DNA of 64,000 nt from Temnothorax longispinosus. Lineage: Eukaryota; Arthropoda; Insecta; Hymenoptera; Formicidae. Every line of letters starts with the position of its first letter. Position 1 is the stretch's first letter. The DNA lies in NCBI RefSeq assembly GCF_030848805.1, contig NC_092358.1, forward strand, positions 1,178,001-1,242,000, given 5' to 3'. Made by a program: the position numbers and the translations under genes. Shown here in pieces: positions 27,362 to 37,663 of the stretch. The notes under the pieces are model-generated. The model did not search any database, was not told where the DNA came from, and saw only the letters and a program-made list of their open reading frames with translations.

Positions 27362-30300
27362 TTATACAAATAAATCTCCCGGCAGATCGTTTTTCGTTGG
27401 GAAGCTCGCGTGTGTGCCGAATTTAAGAATGGACTTGGTGGCAACCACGCAAGCTCTCCTGATGCACTCGTCCATCGGCAGCTCCGGATGATACGCCTTG
27501 AAATATGCGAGCCCACCCAAAAATGCATCCCCGGCACCCTGCATCGCATACCACTGCACTTAACTACCTGAGGCAATTTCCTTCTTAAATGCTTACATGC
27601 CAATCACTTGGCAATGAATCACTAAGTGAATCAGCGTTTCAGTTCACCGGAAGTTGACCGGTTGTCCATTCAAAAGATCGCAAACCGGCAAATACCATCT
27701 ACCATCAAATACTTTCACCTGCACCGTTTCAATCTCATGATCTCATAAATGTGAAGAGATTGAGAATCAATTTACAAAATTGTTTTATAAGCAGGAAGTA
27801 CAGATCGTGTACTTGTGTAAAGAAAAATGAGACGAAATATGTCGTGTTACGTAAATCTAACAAAAATTTGTAGGAAATGTCCTAGAACCGTCGTATATCA
27901 AGTTATTCAAAAATGTGCGCTTTAGAAAGAATAATTTCTTATTCAATTTCGTTGAATATAACGACTCAAAAAATTCACCGTGCAATCTACCGCAACTACG
28001 ACGGTTCTGCGACACTGTGTATATATATATGCAATACGTACGGTAGTATCTACAGGGTGGACCTCGGTAGTAGAAATCCGCGTGACGTTTCTGTTCGCTC
28101 TCGACGCATACGCAGCTCCGAGCGGCCCGAGAGTAAGGATGATCGCGTTGCATCCCTTGGCCAGGAGCTCGTCCGCGACCTGCTGCAGATTCGACAGGTC
28201 TACGGGGTGAATGCCCGTCGTAACTTCCGCCTATAAAAGTACAACGGGATCTCTGGCATGCCTCAAATACCATAAATTGAATTCTTTAATATATCGGGCG
28301 TTTCGAGGGGGAAAAAAAAGAACGGCGATGTCTCGTTACCGCAACGATCGCACTAATCGTCTTTTGCACATACCTCCGTCTCGTTGACGCAGAAAATGTC
28401 GCATAATCTGAGGATTTCCGGGTCAGGGTTCTTCAGCGCGGGCGCCCCGTTGACAATCGAAAGTCCTATCACGTTACGATTATGTAAAAGTGTATCTCAG
28501 AGCCGCGATATCGCAAATCGTCAGTCTTTAAAGACGCGAGTCATTTGAAAGATAACACGTAATTCGCGTAAATTTTGTCATGGCAATTAATGCAGGACAG
28601 CGCTTTCGACCACGTCTTTTCTGGGACTTGCGATAGTTCGGCTCCGAAAAAGAAAGGATTTACACGGATACTTGTAATAAAATGTGGGGTGAAACGAGTG
28701 AAAAAGAGAAACGCACCGTGGCCCTGGTGTAACTTCAACGCGCGCAGCGTGCTTTCCAACGGCACCTCGAACTGACATAACAAAACGCTCGCGCTTTTGA
28801 TCATGTCAGCGGCGGAATCCACATGTTCCGGAGTCAACGATTCGTTTGCGCCCAACACGATAACGATGCTGTTCTCACCTGCGAACGTTATTCGAAATGC
28901 GTTCCGATTACTTACAGGTCTTATAGCGCGACGGGAGGGATCGTTGGGATTATCTTAACGGAGAAGTTTGATTTTAATGCTGTTATTTATTCAGGCTATT
29001 ATTTTAATCCCTTAGATTAGTCGGAATTTATTTGACGTCTTCCCATATGAATTGCAATTTCAAGGCACTCGGAAAGATTCTGATTTATATTTTCGAAAAC
29101 GTACCATTTTCAGCAACGACAATGTGAGCAACGCCACTGTGCTTGTCGCTTTGTATCTTCACGCGAGATGCGTCCACATTTTCCTTTCTAAAAATCTCTA
29201 AGTATTCTTGAGCGAACGGGTCGGAGCCTAACTGTGATAAGAGATAAAGAATCGCAATACATGTAAATGCAACACAAAAATCATAATTAATTAGAGTTAC
29301 AAACAGCAACGGATAATAAATGAATATTGAAAAAAAGTCAGATGCGAAGAAGTGACAAGTTAGTCTTGTCTAGAAAATAAATGCCTACTGAAGCAATAAG
29401 TGCTGTGGATCCTCCAAGTTTAGCAGCTGTCACGCACTGGTTGGCGCCTTTACCGCCGTAATTCTTTTCAAATCTGGTCCCGACTATCGTCTCGCCAGGT
29501 TTAGGCAACCGTGGAGAGAAACTAAAAAGTGTGACGTTTATTTTCAAAAATACAATAACATACAGGGATTGTAGCTATCTATAATCGAATTCACTCGTTG
29601 CTTATTTAACAATTAGGTGCGTTGAATACAATTGGAAATTACTACGGCACAAACACATGCGGTTGTGAGTTGTGAGAGCATCTTTTTCATGCAATTCGTA
29701 ATTATACATCTATTATCAGGATTATACAGGGTGTCTCATTTTAATATCTCTTCTATAACTCGTCATAGACAAAAATATTTCCGACAAAAGTTGCAAGGTT
29801 TGGAGGAAGCCATATGATGAAAATATGGACTTAGAGCTTTATTAGTGTTTTGAAAACGTCTCGACAAGGGCTACAAGAATATAATATAAAAAACAAGTGT
29901 TTTATTAAAAAATGTTGAGGTGACCTTGATCTGATCTTGAAAAGGTCACCCAACGACAAGCCTATACCCAGATAACACAGTGACGTCAAATGACGTATTA
30001 ATTCCATCATAATGCCATCTTAATGACGTTAAAGACGGCATTATGACGGAATTAATACGTCATTTGACGTCACTGTGCTATCTGGGTATATATCTTCATC
30101 ATGTGGCCCCCTCCAAACAATGCAACTTTTGTCTGAAACATTTTTGTCTACGAGTTACAGAAGACATTAAAATGCATTATTTAAAATGGGACACTCTTGT
30201 ATCATAATATTTGCTATAACAAAACTACAATGTAATTGTAACATTAATAATCGCAGATCGATCGTCGAGGCAGGGTAAACTTTTGCAACGCGCAAAAAAA

Positions 30301-30365
30301 AGCCTCGTCCTTACTCACCAGGTAAAGTCAATCATGCACGAACCGACAACGACTATCTTTGCCAT
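27362..30365 (-). CDS. RBKS: Ribokinase (7 coding exons)
   Basis: ATP-dependent phosphorylation of D-ribose to ribose 5-phosphate, PfkB family, normally cytosolic. Exons, in order of translation: 30365-30319, 29521-29389, 29231-29105, 28878-28717, 28465-28374, 28230-28042, 27538-27362. All junctions are GT-AG and the phases close to a 308-residue protein, close to the usual 300-320. The N-terminal beta strand MAKIVVVGSC with D13 precedes the substrate-binding GGKGANQ motif (38-44). The anion hole and catalytic base motif DTTGAGDAF spans an exon join (catalytic Asp254). NGAPA (162-166) replaces the more usual NPAPA, and the second-half LGPLG segment is present. The short first exon lies about 800 bases upstream; intron 1 carries a nested MITE. 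I chose the start because the family's N-terminus begins at this Met. A CT microsatellite follows just upstream. There are no stops or frameshifts. Confidence 0.95.
29723..30202. mobile_element. MITE-like element with about 110 bp inverted arms, in ribokinase intron 1
   Basis: The left arm starts atacagggtgtctcatttt and the right arm ends aaaatgggacactcttgtat. The arms continue as matching inverted sequence through gacaaaa-atgtttc-gacaaaagttgca and gtttggagg to about 29,820 and 30,095, with scattered mismatches. There is no coding capacity. A second palindromic element is inserted at its right side. Confidence 0.8.
29967..30086. mobile_element. Near-perfect palindromic MITE nested in a larger MITE
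   Basis: A 120 bp foldback with ends CCCAGATAACACAG and CTGTGCTATCTGGG, flanked by TATA on both sides, consistent with a TA or TATA target duplication. The arms run through gtgacgtcaaatgacgtatt and its complement. It interrupts the larger inverted-repeat element around it. Confidence 0.8.
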
Positions 30366-30379
30366 ACCGCACGTTTTTA

Positions 30380-30382
30380 TTC

Positions 30383-30412
<30 letters not shown>
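30380..30412. repeat. CT microsatellite upstream of ribokinase
   Basis: A pure CT run beginning about 15 bases upstream of the ribokinase start codon, presumably in its 5' untranslated region or core promoter. Confidence 0.85.
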
Positions 30413-30414
<2 letters not shown>

Positions 30415-32308
30415 ATACACACGCATACAGTTTTTCTCGCGAGTAACAAACTTCAGAGCGATAAGTTAAAACAAACGTTATTTTCCTAAACGATACTCGC
30501 GACAATGGTCATTTCTAGGCCTAATTACAGCGACTAACTGCTGGCAGAGCGCACGGATAATCCGCGTTATCGTTGTTTGTCATTCAACGAGTTCGCGAAC
30601 CAATGAGTTTGGGTGACGTTATCAGTCGAAGGATTTTTTCTTTGCGTGTGACCCGACGGCGACGAGACTCCGAGCGGGCCGAAACGGGAGGAATGCTGCG
30701 AGACACGTGAATTAATTTAAACCGCCACGCCGCTCTGTCTCACGGTAAGCCAAAAAAAGAGACGTTATTTACAGCAACGTTTGCCTTGACGGGGACAGGT
30801 TATCTTTCGTTTCTTTTTTTTTTACATTTATTATATATCAAGACAAAGTTGCACAGAATGTGAGAAAACGCTCTATCGAGACTTCGCATCGACTTTGCAC
30901 CGCTAGAGAAGCGTTTATCCGACGATATAAATCTCGCGACGGAAAAAATGACGTGCCTACGTTGGCCTATGTGTGCACCGCTGCACCCACGTGTCTTAAA
31001 CGTATTCGACATCGTCCATGTGTTATCGAGAGCGATAGATGGGCAGCTCCTGCTCCGAGTTGCGACGAGTGTATTGTCCGTATCGCATTGCCAGTCACCA
31101 TAGTGCGCACGTGAGAATCTGGTTACCTTTCATATTGTTTACGTGACGCTAGAGCGATATAAGCATGGCTACTTGATAGTAATTGCAATTTAATTCACGC
31201 CTTGTACGATTGCATATTTAACAAATGGGTATCGTTGTATGTACATATGTGATATGTGTCGGCGGCTCGATTAATCACAATCGAGATTTTCAAAATCGCA
31301 GTCTTACGTTCTCGAGAATTCTTCATTGCGATTGGTAGATTCGCTCAATGCTTAAATCTTACTGTATATTGTATGTATATTGCGTTCCGCGACTTTTACA
31401 GCCAATCATCTGTCCGATACAGAAAGTATACATCGATATGACGCGACGCACGATTGATCGATTTAACATTCATCTGATATCTATCTATAATCTATATTAA
31501 TTCAGATTAACTTCAATCTCGATTTAATTTATTTTTTATCCTCTCTTTTATCTTTTTATCTTACTTCTTACTTTTTATCTTTTTCTAATTCCTAGAACTG
31601 GAAAAAGAATAAAAAGTAAGCTAAACCGAAATTAAAGTTAATTTACATTGATAAAAATGGACGTGAATTGGTTCGCAAACTCCATCCGAACTAATTGACA
31701 TGCAGACAATTTCGTACGCAAATTAATATTTAATTCCTTTTTCTTTCCAAGCAAGTGTCAAATATCAATGCACTGAGTTCCAATCGCTATCGAACGCCCG
31801 AAGGATCAACGTTGACCGCGAAATCAATCAGGAATCGATGAATGCCACGGGGTTATTAAAACAGCTAATGGGTAATTTGCTGTTCGCAGGTTTGTTTCAA
31901 GCTCCAATTCATCTCGAAAAAACGGAAATCGTTTTTGCATGCCGGTACTATAAAAATCCGACCTCTCGATTAGCGCAGTCTTTAACGTCAAAATTTACGC
32001 AATCAATGATAACGATTGTCAGAGATTGTCAAGGTCTCTGATAAGGGAGAATCAAGCGCGAGACCGCAAATAGAAATTATGTCAGTGAATTGAATATTGC
32101 GCGTTTCACGCCACACTGTCCCTCTCTCCTTTTCTACCCTTCTTCACCCCCCTTCTCCCTCACTATACAGAACTCGATCTCAATATAGAGCGAAGGGGAG
32201 TCAAGTCACGTCTCTCTCTCTTTCACGCGCCGTGCTTTATACGCTTTTTACGAGACTATTACACAATTGCTCGAATTTGTTCCAGGCCGTCCAAAAAAGC
32301 GACAGAAC
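30413..32308. other. Divergent spacer between ribokinase and thioesterase genes
   Basis: The two flanking genes are transcribed away from each other, so this stretch should hold both promoters. I see no coding exon, tRNA or repeat array, and no individual promoter motif I can assign. Confidence 0.45.
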
Positions 32309-33885
32309 ATGACGAGCCCGGTGGTGATTTCGGCCACGGCTAAGCACACAGCGACGGTAGATATCAAATCTTTTACGTAGACATAGCGGTAATTTTTGGT
32401 TATACCACTCGCGGTGGTGCGATCCTAATTGATTATAAGTGAATTACGTTTACGCCGCGCAAGATGCTCCCTTACGTTTGCGCCTTTTTTTCTCTCTTCT
32501 CCCCGATCGTCGGAAAACGATATCACTGCTCCGTTTCGATGCTCGCTGACTGATCTTGTCGTCGGTTTTTTCCTTGAACGAATATCGCACGTCTTCCGCG
32601 AGGCGCGGCGGCTGTTATCCTAACGGGAACAATGAAACACAGCATCTCCGAGAATGGGGTACTGCCACCGGTCTTCCACCGTCGTGCTCACTTTCAGTGA
32701 CGCGACCGCGTCTCGAAACGCGGATTTTAAATCTGAAATTTCAATTTTTTAAAATAATACTTCCAAATAAAGTCAATACTGTCTTATTTCGTACTAAAAA
32801 ATACCTGTGTTTCAGTTAATATTTTTCCATGGCTTGGGTGATACAGGGTGAGTTCATGTCTGGAGCGAATGGATGTAACTTGTAACGTTGCAAAACGATA
32901 AATCTTGTTAGCACTTTATAAATGTTTTCAGGCATGGCTGGGCTAGTTCCATGGGCGCAGTGCGGTCCCCTCATATCAAAGTTATTTGTCCTACTGCGTA
33001 TGTGATTGCTAATATCTTTAAATGTCCTACGACTGAAGCTGTAAGTTAATAATGTATTTTAATATGTGACTCTTTGATCGTTTTCAGGCCCACGATACCA
33101 GTGACGTTTAACGCAGGGTTCAGAATGCCTGCCTGGTAAGTTTAAGATGAACACATTAATATTAAGTTTCTAATGAAAACTATTACGAGTCAGTGTTACA
33201 TGATTACTGATGCATCCTGCAATTTTAGGTTTGATCTGCGCTCTCTGGACTCCAGTGGCCCAGAGGATGAAGAAGGTATACGTAAGGCCACTGAAATGGT
33301 CCATTCGTTAATAGCGGAGGAGGTTGCAGCTGGGATACCCACCACGCGCATCGTTCTCGGAGGATTCAGTCAAGGTGGAGCACTAGCCATATACAGTGCT
33401 CTTACATTCCCAGAGCCTTTAGCCGGCGTCATAGCTCTATCCGCATGGCTTCTTTTACATAAAAAATTTCCAGCAGTAAGTATCGTATCATATACATAAT
33501 ATACATAATAATGTAGAATAATAATGTATAATAGAATCGCGCATAATAATATAGAATAATGATTATAATAATTATTTTCAGGAAGCGATAGGTAATAGGA
33601 ACACTCCGCTGTTACAATGTCACGGCGATTGCGATCCAATTGTGCCATATAAATGGGGTCAAACAACAGCGACCCTTCTAAAACAATTCATGACACAGAC
33701 AGAATTCAAAACATACCGAGGAATGATGCATACAACTGACCAGGAGGTAAGGAAGCTCCGATTAGAAAGACCCGTCGAATCTTTTTTCACGTTCAGAGAA
33801 AATATAATGTCTGTCTTCTTTTTTATTATTTTTACAGGAAATGCGCGACATAAAGAAATTCATCGAGAAGGTTCTGAAGCCGTAA
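32309..33885 (+). CDS. LYPLA: Acyl-protein thioesterase / lysophospholipase (7 exons)
   Basis: A serine hydrolase that removes palmitate from cysteine residues of cytosolic and peripheral membrane proteins; family members also hydrolyse lysophospholipids. Exons: 32309-32356, 32816-32847, 32932-32997, 33088-33135, 33229-33475, 33582-33746, 33838-33885; 217 residues, slightly shorter than vertebrate APT1 (about 230). All joins are GT-AG and phases close. Motifs in order: FHGLGDTGHGW (20-30, oxyanion region), nucleophile Ser112 in GGFSQGG (109-115), the acid in GDCDP (most likely Asp165) and His197 in GMMH. The start Met is followed by TSPVVISATAKHTAT. Residue 2 is not Cys, so the N-terminal palmitoylation site known in mammalian APT1 is absent here. 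LYPLA1 and LYPLA2 cannot be told apart from this alone. A candidate AATAAA lies at 34,441-34,446. Confidence 0.95.
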
Positions 33886-34589
33886 TAGATCAAATTGAAC
33901 ATATTGATATTTTATCGGCTACTTTAAACATCTAACTGTACATTATATTGAAATGATTCCAATTTTGCGGTTATTTAATTTTAGTAAATTATATGAACTT
34001 TAAAAGCGTTTAAGTAGAAAATCGTTGAAAATCTTCCAAACTATTGAGATGCAGCGCTACTAGGAAAAATATATTTATTTACAACCTTTATAATTTTCAT
34101 CTGTATAAACACTGTTCAAACACTTTTCGGTATTTTAATGTACCAAAGCATTCATATAGCAATACTACAAATTAATCCATGCGGTCCTTAATCTTTTTAA
34201 TATGCATCTATAAATTGGCATTCCTCGTTTTTTTATATTTATAATGTCTATATATAGCATACGCATATACTAAATATACATATATTTACAGATATGTATA
34301 TAAGTACATATGTATCAAACAAATACCTTGTATTTAGTTATAAGGCCACCGGTGTGGCGATTTATTATTTAAAAATAGTACGAAGGTGGTTGAGTTTATT
34401 CATTTTTGCGATTTAAGTCTGCGACAATAGTAAATTTACAAATAAATTTATGTCAGATTTAAGATAATGTTAAGTTATGTTAGAGAAAGAGCCGCGTCAG
34501 CTCTTCTATTGACAACACTTCCAACTTTTTCGCGCCTATATTTCGAATACTTGTTTGGATACAAACGAAACACGTCCACGAAGCACTTA
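33886..34589. other. 3' region of the thioesterase gene and spacer
   Basis: AT-rich sequence, probably partly the 3' untranslated region of the thioesterase gene. It contains an ATA/TATA-rich patch near 34,230-34,320 and nothing coding. Confidence 0.45.
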
Positions 34590-34730
34590 GGCTGCGTTCC
34601 TTTTGGGCGCTCACGCGCTCACACGCGCTGTAAGCATCATTCTATCTTCGTTGCACATCGAATATCAAACGAAGATAGAGCGATGCTTACAGCGCGTGTG
34701 AGCGCGTGAGCGCCCAAAAGGAACGCACCC
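34590..34730. mobile_element. Palindromic MITE, TTA target duplication
   Basis: 141 bp. The left end GGCTGCGTTCCTTTTGGGCG pairs with the right end CGCCCAAAAGGAACGCACCC. The arms continue through gctcacgcgctcacacgcgc and gtaagcat to a short loop. TTA flanks both ends (34,587-34,589 and 34,731-34,733), as expected of PIF/Harbinger-type insertions. It has no coding capacity. Confidence 0.85.
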
Positions 34731-35510
34731 TTAATTCGCGTATTTGAGCAGCTGCGAGCCTTTTACATTCAAATTTCTATTTCACGCGATTTAGGCCCGT
34801 AACGTAACATGAAATGTTGCTGTTAATGAATCACTTTTGTAGCGAGTCTAGAAGACAGTGACACGGCCATGTAATCTGTGATTACGCATTGCATTGTCGA
34901 AAGCCCCCAGTCCATCATTTATTATCGGTATAACACGAATCAGGATTTCCTAAGCTCTTTTACGGCGCGAATATCCACAATCATATAATTTACAAAAATA
35001 TTTGCATAGCTTTAGAATCATATGAAGCAGTATACTCCTTTAATACTTTGGTTCTCTGTTATATCTTTATACGATTTAGAAAAAAATAAATTTTCAAAAA
35101 ATGAAAAAGATTATTTCTTATGTGTATTTCAAGTTTGGGAAATCCTGCGATATATACCGTAAAGATAAAGGTAGTATAGATACAGTATTAATACATTGTA
35201 AAGTTATACGAAAAATGTATATAAAATTATATGATACTTGGCTAATTTTATTATTATTGAGTACTAACACGCTATCCGGTAGACAAATAATAAGTAAAGA
35301 AAGAACAATAAGCCCGAAGTATTTTTCATGGGTTTTCTTTACGAATACACTTTATAGCTAGCAACAGACTAGGATATTAGCTCATAAGTTGTGTAACAAC
35401 TTTTGCCAGTATAAATAAAATGAGCCTGAAATAAGCATGAAGAATTTTCCTGAAATTTTCCCAAAATTATGGTACTCGTGGTATTGATATCTGAACGTAA
35501 TATACACTGT
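34731..35510. other. AT-rich spacer
   Basis: No supported gene. A + strand frame at 35,101-35,361 has no recognisable similarity and lies in AT-rich sequence. Confidence 0.4.
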
Positions 35511-35947
35511 CCGTCAATGATTGCTTTCCTGAGGTAAGGGGGGTGATTTAATATAATAGTTGCTTTCCATTTACATCAAAACTCAGATAATTCTCACTTG
35601 TGACGTCATAACTCAGTTCAGTTGAATACACGTTCTTTTTGCATGCTGGCAAGTGAGATTCAACTGAGTTTTTATCCACAATCGAGACCATGTGCTTTAA
35701 TGAATCTAATAGACTCATCACATTAAAAGTGAGGCATTGAACCTGTATTATTGTGCGATAGCTTTGTCACCAAAATAAGCAGGTAAATACAAAATGACAT
35801 ATCTTACCTGAGTATAAAACACTCACATAACTGAGTGACTCAAATCACTTGAGTGTAAATGGAAAGCAACTAATAGAAGTAATCACAATAGTGTCTCTAG
35901 GCTTCTATGTTCCCCCCTTACCTCAGGAAATGCAGAATCGTTGACGG
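35511..35947. mobile_element. Foldback element with a second inverted-repeat element nested inside
   Basis: The outer arms are ccgtcaatgattgctttcct plus gaggtaagggggg on the left and ccccccttacctcagg with cgttgacgg on the right. An inner pair of arms begins agttgctttccatttaca at about 35,558 and ends tgtaaatggaaagcaact at about 35,872. No coding frame was seen. Confidence 0.75.
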
Positions 35948-36294
35948 GTATGTACAAATAGTACAAAGTACAATGTTTCAATATATATTCACGAGTTCTT
36001 ATCACATCTGTTATCAACTGCAGTCAACGAGTCAACAGACAGTCTGGCAATGAGGTGGTCAACGTCAGCATGAACAAGCCGTTTGTCAGTTTATCTGAAA
36101 CAATCCTTGAATCGAGAACTTTTTGAAAAGCTACTGATAACTGTTCATAAGGTATATTAGCTAGAAGAAGTGTTTTATTGATTTATTTTTTCATTTTTCT
36201 ATTATACCGTTATTTCTAGCAAGCGGTTTAGCGGTGACAAAACGAGGTTATAAAATCGTACGAATTCTAAGTTGCTATAAAGAAACTTGTCAGT
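35948..36294. other. 5' flank of the enoyl-CoA isomerase gene
   Basis: A short spacer that should hold the promoter of the + strand isomerase gene. I see no further upstream coding exon, in particular none encoding an acyl-CoA-binding domain. Confidence 0.4.
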
Positions 36295-37502
36295 ATGACG
36301 CATGTAAGTTCGTTTATTCTGAGCAGTCTGAAAAATGGAATTCAAAAAGTGGTGCTCAATAAACCCGCCAAAAAAAACGCACTTTCGCCACAGGTAAATA
36401 AAGGTGTATAAAGGGTACCTACTTGATAGCATATTTCAAATATAAAAATAATCGCGTGTAAATTTCCTATTCATTTCTCACAGATGTATAAGGAATTAAC
36501 AATGCTTTTAAATGAATCTGCTGAAAACAACGAAGTAATGGTATTTGCTCTGACAGCAAATGGAGATTTTTTTAGTAGCGGTAATGATCTAATTGCCTCA
36601 ATGGAACTTACTTTGAGTTCTTCCCTCGTGATAGTTAAGTAAGCAGCATAAGAAGGAGGTATTAAAAATTTATAAATATGGAAATTAAATGGACAAATAT
36701 TTTGCAGGGAATTTATCGATGCTGTAATTATGTATCCAAAACTTTTAATAGCTGTTGTAAATGGACCAGCAATAGGAATAGCAACTACAATATTAGGGAT
36801 GTTTGACATAGTTTATGCTTCGGATAAGGTGCCGATTCAGTTGCTCAGTAGGAAATTGTTTTAGACATTATAATTATGCTCGAATATATTACGTAAATTA
36901 CAGGCATATTTTCAAACACCGTTCAGCTCCTTGGGTCTTGTCGCCGAAGGATGTTCTTCGTATACGTTCCCGAGATTATTGGGACATTCCAAAGTATGTT
37001 TCATTAAAAAAATATGTGCAAATTATCATTGAGATATATATATCTGGAATTTTAATTTTTATAACAATTCTAGAATAAAATTTCGATATTACATTGTAAA
37101 AATATTTATTTAGGCTGGAGAGATGTTGTATTTAGGATATAAGATGAACGCTCAGGAAGCTAATCAATATGGCTTGGTTAGCAAAGTATACAATCATGAT
37201 TCTCTTGAGGAAGTATGGAATTATTTGAACATGATATCTACACTTTCTTCACAGGTATTGATTCTTGCTTAATGCTTTTCGCAATTACTTTCTGTTGATA
37301 TATTTATGCTAGTAGACCATAGTAATTAAAATTAATCGATTAATTTCAGTCAATATTGGCGACTAAGCGTTTGTGTAAATGGAATAAAGAAATTTTATTA
37401 AAAGTTAATAAGGAAGAAATGAAAGAGTTGAAAAACTTAATCGAATCTCCTGAACTATCTGAAAGGATGTTGAGTTTCTTGACACGAAAAAATAAGCTTT
37501 AA
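36295..37502 (+). CDS. ECI2: Enoyl-CoA delta isomerase, peroxisomal ECI2-like (6 exons)
   Basis: Crotonase-fold isomerase that shifts cis/trans-3-enoyl-CoA double bonds to trans-2 during oxidation of unsaturated fatty acids. Exons: 36295-36393, 36484-36638, 36708-36828, 36904-36993, 37114-37254, 37350-37502; 252 residues, all joins GT-AG and in phase. The LNKPAKKNAL start of the fold (about 21-30), GDFFSSGNDL (first oxyanion segment), NGPAIGIA (second oxyanion segment) and AEGCSSYTFPRLLG with candidate catalytic Glu140 are all present. The protein ends -NKL, similar to a peroxisomal PTS1 tripeptide. Vertebrate ECI2 carries an N-terminal acyl-CoA-binding domain; none is encoded here, so this is the short form. 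It converges with RAD54B, the two stop codons being about 160 bases apart. The symbol is by best family fit. Confidence 0.92.
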
Positions 37503-37533
37503 AGTCAATATAAATCAGTATTATATATCCTTT

Positions 37534-37539
37534 AATAAA
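37534..37539 (+). promoter_or_regulatory. Polyadenylation signal of the isomerase gene
   Basis: AATAAA 32 bases after the isomerase stop codon. Confidence 0.7.
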
Positions 37540-37663
37540 CTAAGTGTACTGGATTTAATATCTCAAAATGTATTCACAATATGTAAATTCCTTATAAAAT
37601 ATATCGTTTTATAACAGCATAATTTTTATGTAATTTATATAATTCTTTGTCATTTATATATAA

